Source: Humidesulfovibrio sp. (GTDB lineage: Bacteria > Desulfobacterota > Desulfovibrionia > Desulfovibrionales > Desulfovibrionaceae). From it: 42,087 bases of DNA. The notes under the pieces were generated by a model that ran no database searches, was not told where the DNA came from, and saw nothing but the letters and a program-made list of their open reading frames with translations. The stretch covers positions 1-42,087 of the forward strand of contig NZ_JAUYFU010000081.1 of NCBI RefSeq assembly GCF_030689645.1. Reading direction: 5' to 3'. The position numbers were made by a program, and so were the translations under genes. Of this stretch, positions 34,577 through 42,087 are shown piece by piece; position 1 is the first letter of the stretch, and the number at the start of each line of letters is the position of its first letter.

Positions 34577-35959
34577 TCAGACGATGGCCCGGCCCGGCCT
34601 GGGCGCCTCGCCCAACAGTTCGGCGAGGACGCCCAGCCCCCGCTCCAACTCCTCACGGCTGCGCGCAGCGGAAAGCGACACCCGCACCGAGGCCGGAGCC
34701 GGAGTCTGCCCCACAGCGAAGGCATCCCCCGCAATGACCACCACCCCGCGCAATCCTGCCGCACGTTCAAAATCCGAAGCCCGCCAAGGTTCGGGCAAAG
34801 CAAGCCAGATGAAATAACCGTTCTTTAGTCCTAAGAAATCCCGCCCTGCCAGCACCTTGCCCGCCACGTCGTTGCGTCGCGCGGCCTCGGAGCGCTTGCG
34901 GCGCATGGTCGCGTCCGCCATGCCATTCAGAATCCACGAAGCTGCAATCTCCGCGCACAAAGGCGAGGCCATCCACGTGGTGCCAGTGATGCCCAGCCCC
35001 AGGCGCTCCACCTGCTCTGGCGGACTCTTCACAAAAGCCACCCGCAGCCCCCCCGCCACCATTTTGGAAACGCTGGCGATGAAGAACGTCCGCTCCGGCG
35101 CAAGATTCGCCAACGAAAATAGGGGCGATTCAGCTGTCAATGCATACGCCGCGTCTTCTATCACCAGCAGATTGCGTGAGCGCGCCAGCTCGGCCAGCCG
35201 CCCCTGACGCGCCGCGCCGGGTGTGGCCGTTGTGGGATTATGAGCGCCGGGCATGCAGTACAGTCCGCGCACCCCCTCTCGTGCACAGGCCTCCTCCAGC
35301 GCCTCCGGCACCACGCCCTCAACATCCAAAGCCACAGGCACAAGTTTGATACCGAGGAGCGCCGCTGCGGACATCAGCCCAGGATAATTTACGTTGCCTG
35401 CAGCCACACGGTCGCCGGGACGAAAGAGGACCGAGAGCAGCACAAGCAAGGCGTGCTGGCCACCCGCAGTCACAAGGACCTGTTCAGGGTGGGCCGCGAC
35501 GCCGAAGCGAGAGCACCACAGGGCCCCGGCCTCCCGGTGGCGCGCCATGCCGCGCGAAGGCTGGTAACGCAGAAAATCCTGAGCGTCAGGCCGTGCAGCC
35601 AGCTCACTTAGTGCAGCGCCCAGATCTGGATCCAGGCCATACATGCCTGTCACCAGCCCCAGGTCGATACTCTGACGTGAGTCCTGCCCGCCGCCCCACC
35701 AGGGGATTGTCCCATTTTCCGATGGACAGATGATGGTGCCGCGCCCCACTTCGCCACGCACGCTGCCGCGGCGAGCCGCCTCGGCATAGCCACGGGTCAC
35801 AGTGCCAACGGTAACGCCAAGAACATCGGCCAGATCCCGATGCGTCGGAAGACGCTGCCCGGGCACAAGCCTTCCCTTGGCCAAGTCAGCCTCAATGGCA
35901 TCAGCCAATCCCAGATACTTGGGTCGGTCCTCAGGGAGGAAGGGAGTCCATATTGTCAT
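34577..35959 (-). CDS. MocR-type transcriptional regulator (GntR HTH plus aminotransferase domain)
   Basis: N-terminal GntR winged helix (residues about 8-75: ADLAKGRLVPGQRLPTHRDL, ADVLGVTVGTVTRGYAEAAR) joined to a PLP-dependent class I aminotransferase domain. The PLP Lys is at about 299 in FFIASVSKMVAGGLRVAFV, and the PLP Asp is in LLVIEDAAYAL. MocR proteins sense an amino compound through PLP and often control a divergent transporter or biosynthesis gene. Start at ATG 35957-35959; the frame opens five codons earlier with GTG. The start codon lies inside a perfect inverted repeat, suggesting autoregulation, and the transcript may have a very short leader. The divergent neighbour is a LysE-type exporter. 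Confidence 0.93.
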   Translation of the reverse strand: MTIWTPFLPEDRPKYLGLADAIEADLAKGRLVPGQRLPTHRDLADVLGVTVGTVTRGYAEAARRGSVRGEVGRGTIICPSENGTIPWWGGGQDSRQSIDLGLVTGMYGLDPDLGAALSELAARPDAQDFLRYQPSRGMARHREAGALWCSRFGVAAHPEQVLVTAGGQHALLVLLSVLFRPGDRVAAGNVNYPGLMSAAALLGIKLVPVALDVEGVVPEALEEACAREGVRGLYCMPGAHNPTTATPGAARQGRLAELARSRNLLVIEDAAYALTAESPLFSLANLAPERTFFIASVSKMVAGGLRVAFVKSPPEQVERLGLGITGTTWMASPLCAEIAASWILNGMADATMRRKRSEAARRNDVAGKVLAGRDFLGLKNGYFIWLALPEPWRASDFERAAGLRGVVVIAGDAFAVGQTPAPASVRVSLSAARSREELERGLGVLAELLGEAPRPGRAIV

Positions 35960-35969
35960 GGTGACAATA
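35951..35969. promoter_or_regulatory. Operator-like perfect inverted repeat
   Basis: TATTGTCA (35951-35958), TGG, TGACAATA (35962-35969): an 8+3+8 palindrome over the MocR start codon and next to its -10. Related half-sites TTGAC (35976-35980) and GTCAA (35992-35996) lie close by. Binding by the MocR protein is inference. Confidence 0.6.
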
Positions 35970-35996
35970 ATCACATTGACCAGAGCATCGTGTCAA
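35967..35996 (-). promoter_or_regulatory. Promoter of the MocR-type gene
   Basis: Minus strand -35 TTGACA (35991-35996, perfect), 18-base spacer, -10 GATTAT (35967-35972). The -10 is only 7 bases before the ATG, so the mRNA would be almost leaderless. Confidence 0.55.
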
Positions 35997-36004
35997 CATA
36001 GAAA
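35976..36004 (+). promoter_or_regulatory. Promoter of the LysE-type gene
   Basis: TTGACC (35976-35981), 17 bases, TAGAAA (35999-36004). It overlaps the opposing MocR promoter, so one protein bound here could control both genes. The leader to the ATG is about 140 bases and AT-rich. Confidence 0.45.
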
Positions 36005-36149
36005 ATCAAAGAAAGAAGAACTTCCTCTGATACAACAGCAAACTACGGGCACAACAAATACAAACAATCACAAATTGTATCCATACACAATGACGGTCGG
36101 CGGTTGAAGCCAGACAGTCCCACACCAGACACAGACCCAGGAGGAAACA

Positions 36150-36791
36150 ATGACCCCGGAACTACTCGCTTCACTCTGCCTCTTCGCCATCGTCACCTCC
36201 ATCACGCCAGGCCCAAACAACGCCTTGCTCTTCGCTTCCGGGGTCAACTTCGGAATTCGGCGCACGCTGCCGCACCTGCTGGGAGTGACCCTTGGCTTCA
36301 CGTTCATGCAACTGGCTATCGGCCTGGGCGTCGGCATGGTCTTTGAGGCCGTGCCCGGTCTTTATTCAACCCTGCGCGCCCTGGGCGTGGCGTACATGCT
36401 TTACCTGGCCTGGCGCATCGCGAACTCGACCCCGCCCGCCACGGCGGAATCGGGAATTGATGCAGTGCCAGCAACAACCGCACGCCCCATGACATTCTTC
36501 GAGGCCTCAGCCTTCCAGTGGGTAAACCCAAAAGCTGTAATGATGTGCGTCACCGCGGCCAGCACCTATGCGCCGCCCGACCAGCCCGTCATGGGTCCGC
36601 TCATAGTCGCGGGGGTCTTTTTCGTTGCAGGCATGCCCTGCGTAGGACTGTGGGTGCTGCTTGGCAGGGTCATGCGCGGGCTCCTGCAAGACCGCCGCAG
36701 GCTGCTGGCCTTCAACTGGTCCATGGCCGTACTGCTGGTGGCCAGCATGGGCCCCATGGCCAGGGACATCCTGAACGATGGGCTATTTTAG
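36150..36791 (+). CDS. LysE-family amino-acid exporter
   Basis: Inner-membrane exporter of amino acids or derivatives (LysE/RhtB superfamily). The N-terminus contains the signature TSITPGPNNALLFASGVNFG, followed by about six hydrophobic segments (LLGVTLGFTFMQLAIGLGVG; ALGVAYMLYLAWRIA; PLIVAGVFFVAGMPCVGLWV; LAFNWSMAVLLVASM). FQWVNPKAVMM is the usual second conserved block. The length of 213 residues is typical, and AGGAGG precedes the ATG. It is divergent from a MocR-type regulator, which probably controls it in response to an amino compound. Confidence 0.93.
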   Translation: MTPELLASLCLFAIVTSITPGPNNALLFASGVNFGIRRTLPHLLGVTLGFTFMQLAIGLGVGMVFEAVPGLYSTLRALGVAYMLYLAWRIANSTPPATAESGIDAVPATTARPMTFFEASAFQWVNPKAVMMCVTAASTYAPPDQPVMGPLIVAGVFFVAGMPCVGLWVLLGRVMRGLLQDRRRLLAFNWSMAVLLVASMGPMARDILNDGLF

Positions 36792-36815
36792 GGCTGCGAG
36801 ACGGGGGAGACGGAC

Positions 36816-36995
36816 ATGGTGCCCATGCTTTCTGAAATCTGGCGGATTGCTGCGCACCGGCTCCGGCCAGAGAAAGCGCCCACGGCAAAGCTGTCCCTGG
36901 CCGGCCCCAGCGCCAGCCGAGCTGGCCTGGCCAAAGCCCTGCTCTGGGCGTGTCTGCCCGTGCTGGCCGGGCTTGCTCTGGCGCAGCTGAAATGA
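36816..36995 (+). CDS. Small protein with one C-terminal membrane helix
   Basis: A 59-residue product: a basic N-terminal part (SEIWRIAAHRLRPEKAPTAK) and a C-terminal hydrophobic stretch (AKALLWACLPVLAGLALAQL) ending LK, compatible with a tail-anchored membrane protein. GGGAG lies about 6 bases before ATG 36816. It starts 24 bases after the LysE-type gene and may share its transcript. No family recognised; it could still be a chance frame. Confidence 0.45.
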   Translation: MVPMLSEIWRIAAHRLRPEKAPTAKLSLAGPSASRAGLAKALLWACLPVLAGLALAQLK

Positions 36996-36998
36996 GGG

Positions 36999-37625
36999 CT
37001 ACTTGCGGGGCAAAACCGTGCGCAGGTCGGATTCCAGGTCGGCATAGGCGGCGGCCACAGACTCGCGCATGGCGCGCACAAGCTCTTGCGGGGTATTGCC
37101 GGATAAAGGCGCGCTCTTGCGGTACTCCCGCGTGAGCAGCACCTTGCGCTCATCGCCCGTGGACTTGAGGAGCAGGAACTGCATCTCCACCACCGCCTGC
37201 GGGGGCTTCACGGCAAAGTCGCCGTGCAGGGCCGTGACGTTGCCCTCAAGGATATAGTCCGGCGCGGCGAGGCTGCCTGGGTCGACCACATTGGCGCAGA
37301 CGCCAGCCGCCGCGAGCCAGGCCCGCAGATCCTGGGTCAACATGTCCGCCGGGCTGACGAAGAACATGTTGTAGTAATCCGCTGTCCAGGCCGAGGGCGC
37401 GGTGCGGTACACCAGCTCGCGGCCCGCAGCCCGCGGCGACACGTGCAGGCGCCGCACCAGCATTGTCGCAGGGGATGCGGCCAAAGCCGGAACGACGCCG
37501 GGTGCCGGACGCGCGGTTTCCAGGGCATAGAAGCGCTTTTCCACGGGCTGGCGCTCCAGCTTGACGCACGACGCGGCAAGGGGCAGCACCAGCAACATGG
37601 CGAGAATGGCGGCAAATGCACGCAT
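36999..37625 (-). CDS. ABC-type transport auxiliary lipoprotein (PqiC/DUF330-like)
   Basis: Outer-membrane-facing lipoprotein of an MCE lipid-transport system. A type II signal ends in the lipobox LAASC with Cys20. The ABC_trans_aux-like domain follows (RFYALETARPAP; VRRLHVSPRAAGRELVYRTA; YNMFFVSPADMLTQDLRAWL; DYILEGNVTALHGDFAVKPP). The length of 208 residues is typical. GGAGG precedes the ATG. It is the last gene of the mla-like operon, 11 bases after the MlaD-type gene, which supports its role. Confidence 0.88.
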   Translation of the reverse strand: MRAFAAILAMLLVLPLAASCVKLERQPVEKRFYALETARPAPGVVPALAASPATMLVRRLHVSPRAAGRELVYRTAPSAWTADYYNMFFVSPADMLTQDLRAWLAAAGVCANVVDPGSLAAPDYILEGNVTALHGDFAVKPPQAVVEMQFLLLKSTGDERKVLLTREYRKSAPLSGNTPQELVRAMRESVAAAYADLESDLRTVLPRK

Positions 37626-37636
37626 GGAGCCTCCGT

Positions 37637-38785
37637 CTACTGTCCGCCCAGAGGCGATTTATCCGGCGCCGGGCCGAAAAGCATGCCCGCAGGGTAGCGC
37701 TTGGCCTCGCCGGTGAGTTCTCTCAGATTGTCCACAAGACCGCGCGCACTGTCGAGGATGCCCTCCACATTGGCCTGCTGCGCAGCGGTAAGCTGCTCCA
37801 CCCGCCCCAACACCGAGTTGAGGCGCTTGGCCGCAGACTTGAGTTCGCCAACGGTTTCGCGCGCCTGCTGCATCGCTCCGGGCATCTCGGCCAATTGGCG
37901 GGCGGTTTCTGGATTCGCCAAAAAGGCCTCCAAAGCCTTGGCCGAGACCTTGAGACTTGCCACCATCTCCTTGGATTCGCGCACAAGCTGCACAGTGTCT
38001 GGCCCTGCCCCTTCCACGACCTTGCGCATGCCGGCCAAGGTCTTGGCCGCCTCGGGCACGAGGGTTTCTGCGGCGGGATCGGCCAGAAGAACGTTTATGC
38101 GCGCGATGAGCGTGCGGGTCTGGTCCAGTGTGGCGGAAAGCTTGGCCCCCATCTCCTTGGGGTTGGTGTTGTCCAGAAAGGTGCTGGCGCTGTCGGCGAA
38201 GCGCCGGAAGCTCTTCACCGCCTCCGGCAACTCGGCCTTGTCCATGCCGGAAAGGGTGTTGCTGATATCGAGCACCGCCTGCTCCACCTTGGAGAGGGTG
38301 CTGGAGGCGGAAGGCACATAAATCCTCACGGGCTCCCATTCAATGGGCAAGGGCGGGTTGCGGTCCGGGTCCACGTAATCGAGCCCCAGGAAAAGCTGGC
38401 CCGTAAGCCCCTGCGAGATGGTGCGGGCGCGCAGGCCGTGGGAGACCTCTTCAACCGCCTGCTCCCGCGAGGACTTGTCCCCCATGGTGCCGAAGATGTC
38501 CTTGTCCAGGGTGCACAGCACATAAACGTAGCGATACCCCGCCGCCTTCTGCCCGTACTTCCCGGCCACAAAGCTTATCTCGGACACGCTGCCCACGCGC
38601 ACCCCGCGGAATTTCACCGCGGAGCCCACCTCAAGCCCGTTGACGGACTCGTTGATGTAGGTTTCCATCTGATAGGTGCGCTGAAAGAACTTGCCCGCGC
38701 CCAGGGCGAAAAGCACCACGAAAAGCAGCACCACACCGCCGATGACAAAGAGCCCAAGCTTGAAGTAGTCGCTGCCGCGGATCAT
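37637..38785 (-). CDS. mlaD: MlaD-type MCE domain protein
   Basis: Periplasmic lipid-binding component anchored in the inner membrane. An N-terminal helix (YFKLGLFVIGGVVLLFVVLF, residues about 7-26) is followed by one MCE domain (about 38-115: TYINESVNGLEVGSAVKFRG, VRVGSVSEISF, LTGQLFLGLDYVD). A long helical tail (about 165-360, KVEQAVLDISNTLSGMDKAE and further heptads) probably forms the coiled-coil barrel seen in MCE hexamers. The start overlaps the ATPase gene stop by 4 bases (ATGA). At 382 residues it is longer than E. coli MlaD (183), like the LetB/PqiB-related tailed single-MCE proteins. Confidence 0.9.
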   Translation of the reverse strand: MIRGSDYFKLGLFVIGGVVLLFVVLFALGAGKFFQRTYQMETYINESVNGLEVGSAVKFRGVRVGSVSEISFVAGKYGQKAAGYRYVYVLCTLDKDIFGTMGDKSSREQAVEEVSHGLRARTISQGLTGQLFLGLDYVDPDRNPPLPIEWEPVRIYVPSASSTLSKVEQAVLDISNTLSGMDKAELPEAVKSFRRFADSASTFLDNTNPKEMGAKLSATLDQTRTLIARINVLLADPAAETLVPEAAKTLAGMRKVVEGAGPDTVQLVRESKEMVASLKVSAKALEAFLANPETARQLAEMPGAMQQARETVGELKSAAKRLNSVLGRVEQLTAAQQANVEGILDSARGLVDNLRELTGEAKRYPAGMLFGPAPDKSPLGGQ

Positions 38786-39675
38786 GAACAGGCCTCCGCC
38801 GATTGAGGTGGCGAAATCAAGGGTGAGGGATGCTGCTGCCCGTCAGCGGGAGGATCAGGCACGCGGGCCTCGCGGTCGAAGAAGCGCCGCACCCGGGGGT
38901 CGGTGCTGCATTGGTTCAGACTGCGCGGATCGCCCTGGGCCACAATGCCCTTGGCGTGCGCATCGAGCAGGATCACCCTGTCAGCGATGGACAGGATGCT
39001 CGGCAGCTCGTGAGAAACGATGACAAAGGTGATGCCCAGGCTCTCGGCCAGGCTGCGCACCACGCTGTCGAGTTCGGCGCTGGTCACGGGATCAAGCCCT
39101 GCGGAAGGCTCGTCCAGGAACAGGATGGCCGGGTCCAGCGCCATGGCGCGCGCAATGGCCGCACGCTTGACCATGCCGCCGGAAAGCTCGGAAGGCATGA
39201 CGTTGCCGAACCTCTCCAGCCCCACCAGGGCCAGCTTCACCCGGCTGACGGCCTCGATGGCCTCCTCCGGCAGATCGGTATACTCCTCAAGGGGCAGGCC
39301 CACGTTCTGAAGCACCGTCATGGAGCCGAACAACGCGCCCATCTGGTACATGACGCCGATGCCCTTGAGGATGGTCAGGCGCTCGTCGTTGTCCGCAGCC
39401 ACGATGTCGCGGCCATTCAGCACGACGCTGCCGGAAAAAGGCGGCAGCAGGCCGATCATGTGCTTGAGCAGCGTGCTTTTGCCGCAGCCGGAGCCCCCGA
39501 TGACCACAAAGACCTCGCCGCGGCCCACGTCAAAGGACACGTCCTTCAATACCGTCAACCGCCCGTAGCCGCAGGTAAGACCGCGCACGCTGATGATGGG
39601 CTGGCGCGCGGCGGCGCTGCTCTCTGCGGGCGCGGGGGCGGTGGTTTCCGGGGTGGCGGGTTCGCTGGCTTGCAT
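38782..39675 (-). CDS. mlaF: MlaF-type ABC transporter ATPase
   Basis: Energises phospholipid transport by the MlaE permease. Walker A GGSGCGKST (about residues 60-68), signature LSGGM (164-168), and Walker B with DEP (ILFLDEPSAGLDPVTSAELD, about 185-204) are intact; QMGALFGSMTVLQNVGLPLE is typical of MlaF (MalK-type Q-loop region). A 25-residue Pro/Ala-rich leader precedes the domain; the true start could be later, but no better ribosome-binding site is visible. It lies 24 bases after the permease gene and is coupled to mlaD. Confidence 0.93.
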   Translation of the reverse strand: MQASEPATPETTAPAPAESSAAARQPIISVRGLTCGYGRLTVLKDVSFDVGRGEVFVVIGGSGCGKSTLLKHMIGLLPPFSGSVVLNGRDIVAADNDERLTILKGIGVMYQMGALFGSMTVLQNVGLPLEEYTDLPEEAIEAVSRVKLALVGLERFGNVMPSELSGGMVKRAAIARAMALDPAILFLDEPSAGLDPVTSAELDSVVRSLAESLGITFVIVSHELPSILSIADRVILLDAHAKGIVAQGDPRSLNQCSTDPRVRRFFDREARVPDPPADGQQHPSPLISPPQSAEACS

Positions 39676-39699
39676 CTGTTGTTCCCGACATGGCCTTTA

Positions 39700-40842
39700 T
39701 CAGAACTTGAAATAATAGAACAGCACGGCGAACAGGCCGTCCGCCACGGTGATGAGGATAAGCCCGCTGACCACGGCCCCGGTGGTGGAGCGGCCAACGG
39801 CGCTGGCCCCGCCCCCGGTGCGCAGCCCCTTGAGGCAGCTCACCCCGGCCACCAGCAGGCTGAACACCAGGATCTTGATGAGGCTGCCCGTCAGATCCGT
39901 GGCCTTGACGTTGGCGAAAACGCGCGAGGTGAACGTCACCAGCGGAAAGCCTATGGAGAGCATCACCAGCGCCCCGCCCACCAAGCTGGCGAAATTGAAG
40001 AACAGGGTCATGACCGGAACCACAACCAAAGAGGCCAGGATGCGCGGGCCCACGAGAAAGCGAACTGGACTGATTCCCATGGTGGTCAGGGCGTCCAATT
40101 CCTCGTTGACGTGCATGGTGCCGATCTCCGCCGCAAAGGCGGAGCCGGAGCGCGCCGCAAGCAGGATGGCCGTGACCAGGGGGCCCATCTCGCGAAACAT
40201 GACCAGGCCCAGCATGTTGGGTACGTAAATTTCGCCACCGAAGCGCTGTAAGGTGATGACCGACTGAAAACTCATAATGAGCCCCATGAGGAAGCCGATC
40301 AGGAGCAGGATGGGCAGGCTCTCCACCCCTACGGCGGTGGCTTGGTGTATCACGTCCTTCCAGCGCACCCCGCGTGGGTGGCGGAAGGAGCCGTAGAGCA
40401 CGCCTGCGCTTTCACCCACGAAACACACAAGCTCGCGCAGATCGCGGAGGATGAAGCCGAACTCGCCGTCCAAGAACCCCTTTGGGCTGCGCTGCGCCGG
40501 AGCCGTCTCGGCATCGGGCGCTTCCGCGCGCATGGCCAGATCAAGCAGGTGCCGGTAACGGGGAGGCAGGCCCAGCATGTCGACCTTGATCCCTGCGGCC
40601 TGGCCCTCGGTGTGAAGCTTCACCAGCAGGGCGAGTCCCGCGCCGTCGACGTATCCGGCGCCGTCGAGCTCAAGACGCAGAGAGGTTAGCCCCCCGGCGC
40701 GGACGCGGGCAAGGGCGGGTTCCCACAGGCGGGCAACCACAGCGGCGTTCAGGTCGCCAGCGAGGCGCACCACGAGTTCGCCGGGGCCCTCCTGCCGGAG
40801 CGTGAGGCCCTCGATCTGCGGAGGCTTTGAGGAATCGCGCAT
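39700..40842 (-). CDS. mlaE: MlaE-type permease with fused N-terminal STAS domain
   Basis: Membrane subunit of the Mla/MCE transporter. The first ~110 residues are a STAS-like domain (ELVVRLAGDLNAAVVARLWE, SLRLELDGAGYVDGAGLALL), corresponding to the separate MlaB protein of E. coli. The permease follows: QATAVGVESLPILLLIGFLM, GLIMSFQSVITLQRFGGEIY, EMGPLVTAILLAARSGSAFA and AEIGTMHVNEELDALTTMGI, VVVPVMTLFFNFASLVGGAL. The cytoplasmic EIGTM helix region that touches MlaF is intact. The length is 380 residues. First gene of the operon; I see no strong ribosome-binding site. Confidence 0.93.
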   Translation of the reverse strand: MRDSSKPPQIEGLTLRQEGPGELVVRLAGDLNAAVVARLWEPALARVRAGGLTSLRLELDGAGYVDGAGLALLVKLHTEGQAAGIKVDMLGLPPRYRHLLDLAMRAEAPDAETAPAQRSPKGFLDGEFGFILRDLRELVCFVGESAGVLYGSFRHPRGVRWKDVIHQATAVGVESLPILLLIGFLMGLIMSFQSVITLQRFGGEIYVPNMLGLVMFREMGPLVTAILLAARSGSAFAAEIGTMHVNEELDALTTMGISPVRFLVGPRILASLVVVPVMTLFFNFASLVGGALVMLSIGFPLVTFTSRVFANVKATDLTGSLIKILVFSLLVAGVSCLKGLRTGGGASAVGRSTTGAVVSGLILITVADGLFAVLFYYFKF

Positions 40843-41014
40843 GATATGCCACTGCTACCGCAAAGCAGGGGGAAAGGCAAAGGCCGCCTGATGGCCCTGC
40901 CATCGTCCAGAAACTGCACCCCGGCTCGCGGCCCGGCCTGCTTGGCGGCGCGGTCGGAATAGGCGGACTCGCCCGGCGCGGGGTCCTGGTTCAGCGTCTT
41001 CTCGCCGTCATCAT

Positions 41015-41111
41015 ATACAGGCTTGACAACATCGCCTTCAGTGTATAGCTTTACACCAGAACGCTGTCGCGCCTTGAGCACCCCGGGCAATTATGGCCCG
41101 GACATGTCCTC
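41015..41111. repeat. Imperfect repeat block, copy A
   Basis: Contains ATACAGGCTTGACAA (41015-41029), CTTTAC (41049-41054) and GACATGTCCTC (41101-41111). The same elements recur in the same order and orientation in copy B. Confidence 0.5.
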
Positions 41112-41655
41112 AAGGATCGCGGCAGTTTTCTTTTTTCAAGGGAGACAAGTTCGCCCGCCGCAGCTTTTCCCTCAAGCAAACTCTAAAATCCACCTTGTGG
41201 TCGTTGACCCCCTCCAGCATCTATTTTTATATATTTTCAGAAATGCTCACTGCTGGCCACGAAGAAGCCGGACTCACGTCCGGGGGGTGCGTGGAGGTAC
41301 CGGTGGGCATTTCCTTTTCAGACTTCAAATCATAGAGCCGAAACTCATCCAGATCTACAGCTCCCGGCGACCTTTCCTTCGCTGTCAGCTTCACCACACA
41401 AGCGCTGCCCCCCTCCGCGAACAAGGGGTGCACTGGCCGCAGAGGCGGAGCAGGCAGAAGCGCCGGGGGCGAATCTTCGTTGAGCACCGGCTCCCTGCCG
41501 CGTGCTTGACGCCGGACAGCACCAGACGTAAACGATTTAGCAAAGTGCCTTGACCCGCCGGTCTCGCCAAGCCTTCTGGCTCGGTATGGCGGGCAGGGCG
41601 CTTTCAATTTATGGCGCTGCATTATTATCCGCCCCCAACCGACGCCCTCCGCCCC

Positions 41656-41766
41656 ATACAGTCTTGACAATATAGCTCGTAGACTTTACGAAGAGATCGT
41701 TCGGCGCGCACGAAGAACCCTGACAGACGCAGGTTCGCCCTGCTTTAGATTGTCAGACATGTCCTC
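41656..41766. repeat. Imperfect repeat block, copy B
   Basis: Contains ATACAGTCTTGACAA (41656-41670, 14 of 15 bases as in copy A), CTTTAC (41684-41689) and GACATGTCCTC (41756-41766). Spacing between the first and last elements is 14 bases longer than in copy A. Confidence 0.5.
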
Positions 41767-42051
41767 CAGCGCGTCGACTCTTTTTGAGTCCAAGAACACC
41801 AGCGCAACTCTCTTGGCCGCGCCCTGAAGCAGGCATGGCCCCAACGCCACCACTGCCTACGGGCAAAGAGGCCTCCCCATCAGCTCTCGGCGCACTTGCT
41901 GCGTCTCTGATGGAGGAGGCTTCTTCTTTTGCGTGAACCGTACTCGCCACGCCCTCCAGATCCGCCAATCTTCCACGCGATAGCGCCCTCCCCGTCCCGT
42001 CCAAACCCGGCATTATTGATGCCTACTTCCCCCAATCGCCGCACAACCCCC

Positions 42052-42080
42052 TTGACATTTCGTCGAAAACAGAATTTTAT
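42052..42080 (+). promoter_or_regulatory. Sigma70 promoter reading out of the window
   Basis: TTGACA (42052-42057, perfect), 17-base spacer, TTTTAT (42075-42080, 4/6). The transcript would start at about the last base of the window, so the gene it serves lies beyond the right end. Confidence 0.55.
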
Positions 42081-42087
42081 TCTCGAA

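Larger units (their letters stand above)
40843..42087. other. Region of 1.2 kb without an intact gene; decayed duplicate blocks
   Basis: No frame here gives a protein I can recognise. Frames at 40749-41090, 41227-41670 and 41753-42013 (all minus) lack good starts or family motifs. On the minus strand short stretches look coding but are broken by stops and frame changes (for example VFLDSKRVDALEDMSDNLKQ near 41755-41800, ended by TAA). Two blocks, 41015-41111 and 41656-41766, share three matching elements in the same order. A hairpin CCGGGC-GCCCGG lies near 41083-41100. I interpret the region as the remains of one or more genes. Confidence 0.5.

Noticed and set aside
38830-40251. A 473-codon plus-strand frame opposite the mla-like operon
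   Set aside because: Overlaps well-supported ATPase and permease genes on the other strand and has no motif.
41023-41051. TTGACA of repeat copy A as a plus-strand promoter
   Set aside because: At 17 bases the -10 would be TAGCTT, and TATAGC needs a 15-base spacer; no plus-strand gene follows.
41227-41670. A 147-codon minus-strand frame as a gene
   Set aside because: TTG start inside repeat copy B, no ribosome-binding site, no recognisable motif; kept only as possible remnant sequence.
41753-42013. An 86-codon minus-strand frame as a gene
   Set aside because: Weak start and low-complexity product; a second frame over the same bases looks equally coding, so neither is convincing.

Overview
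The window looks like chromosomal DNA from a GC-rich deltaproteobacterium of the Desulfovibrio group (Desulfovibrionales). The reasons are the GC-rich coding sequence, the housekeeping order recO-glyQ-glyS next to a RodZ-like gene, SurA/PpiC-type folding factors and mfd, a lone cheW, a bacteriohemerythrin and an apparent UGA-containing selenoprotein gene. This assignment rests on gene content recognised by eye. Almost all of the window is ordinary core genome; there is no prophage, CRISPR array or intact insertion sequence.

Layout. 1-0.8 kb: 3' end of a membrane protein with beta-helix-like repeats, closed by a bidirectional terminator. 0.87-12.4 kb, all minus strand: cheW, mfd, a PpiC-like protein, a SurA-like protein, a RodZ-like protein, recO, glyQ, glyS and rpsT, in transcription order. 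12.6-15.6 kb: a small acidic protein gene (+), four tRNA genes (-; three Gly-GCC and one Cys-GCA, with a good promoter), dksA (+) and an rqcH/NFACT homologue (+). 15.7-21.5 kb, minus: a lysozyme-like protein, and an operon of a 919-residue membrane protein with a CCHC zinc knuckle, gpmA and mutY. 21.6-23.1 kb, plus: a moaE-like gene and a GT4 glycosyltransferase. 23.1-25.7 kb, minus: a TolC-like protein, a small zinc-ribbon gene interrupted by an in-frame TGA, and mltB. 25.9-27.5 kb, minus: a DUF1614 membrane protein and a MogA-type protein. 27.6-28.5 kb: rfbA (+). 28.5-33.7 kb, minus: a HEPN-like AT-richer gene, a bacteriohemerythrin, glgB-pdxA, and a PPOX-family protein with an SGNH hydrolase. 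33.9-36.8 kb: a DUF2064 protein (+), then a MocR-type regulator (-) divergent from a LysE-type exporter (+). 36.8-40.8 kb: a small membrane protein (+) and a complete Mla/Mce-type lipid-transport operon (-). 40.8-42.1 kb: about 1.2 kb with no convincing intact gene, holding two imperfect copies of one sequence block and a sigma70-like promoter reading out of the window.

Functional groups. The first minus-strand block combines translation (glyQS, rpsT), repair (recO, mfd) and envelope folding or shape factors. The mla-like operon encodes permease (with a fused STAS domain), ATPase, MCE protein and auxiliary lipoprotein, a full inner-membrane lipid transporter. The MocR/LysE pair is a typical regulator/exporter divergon with a perfect 8+3+8 inverted repeat over the regulator's start codon.

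The strongest unusual signal is at 24104-24325: one reading frame carries two CxxC knuckles of a zinc ribbon separated by an in-frame TGA, followed at the right distance by a 9-bp hairpin that fits the bacterial SECIS model. I read it as a small selenoprotein. Other points of interest are the retroviral-type zinc knuckle in the 919-residue protein, the HEPN motif in an isolated low-GC gene, and the duplicated block at the right end.
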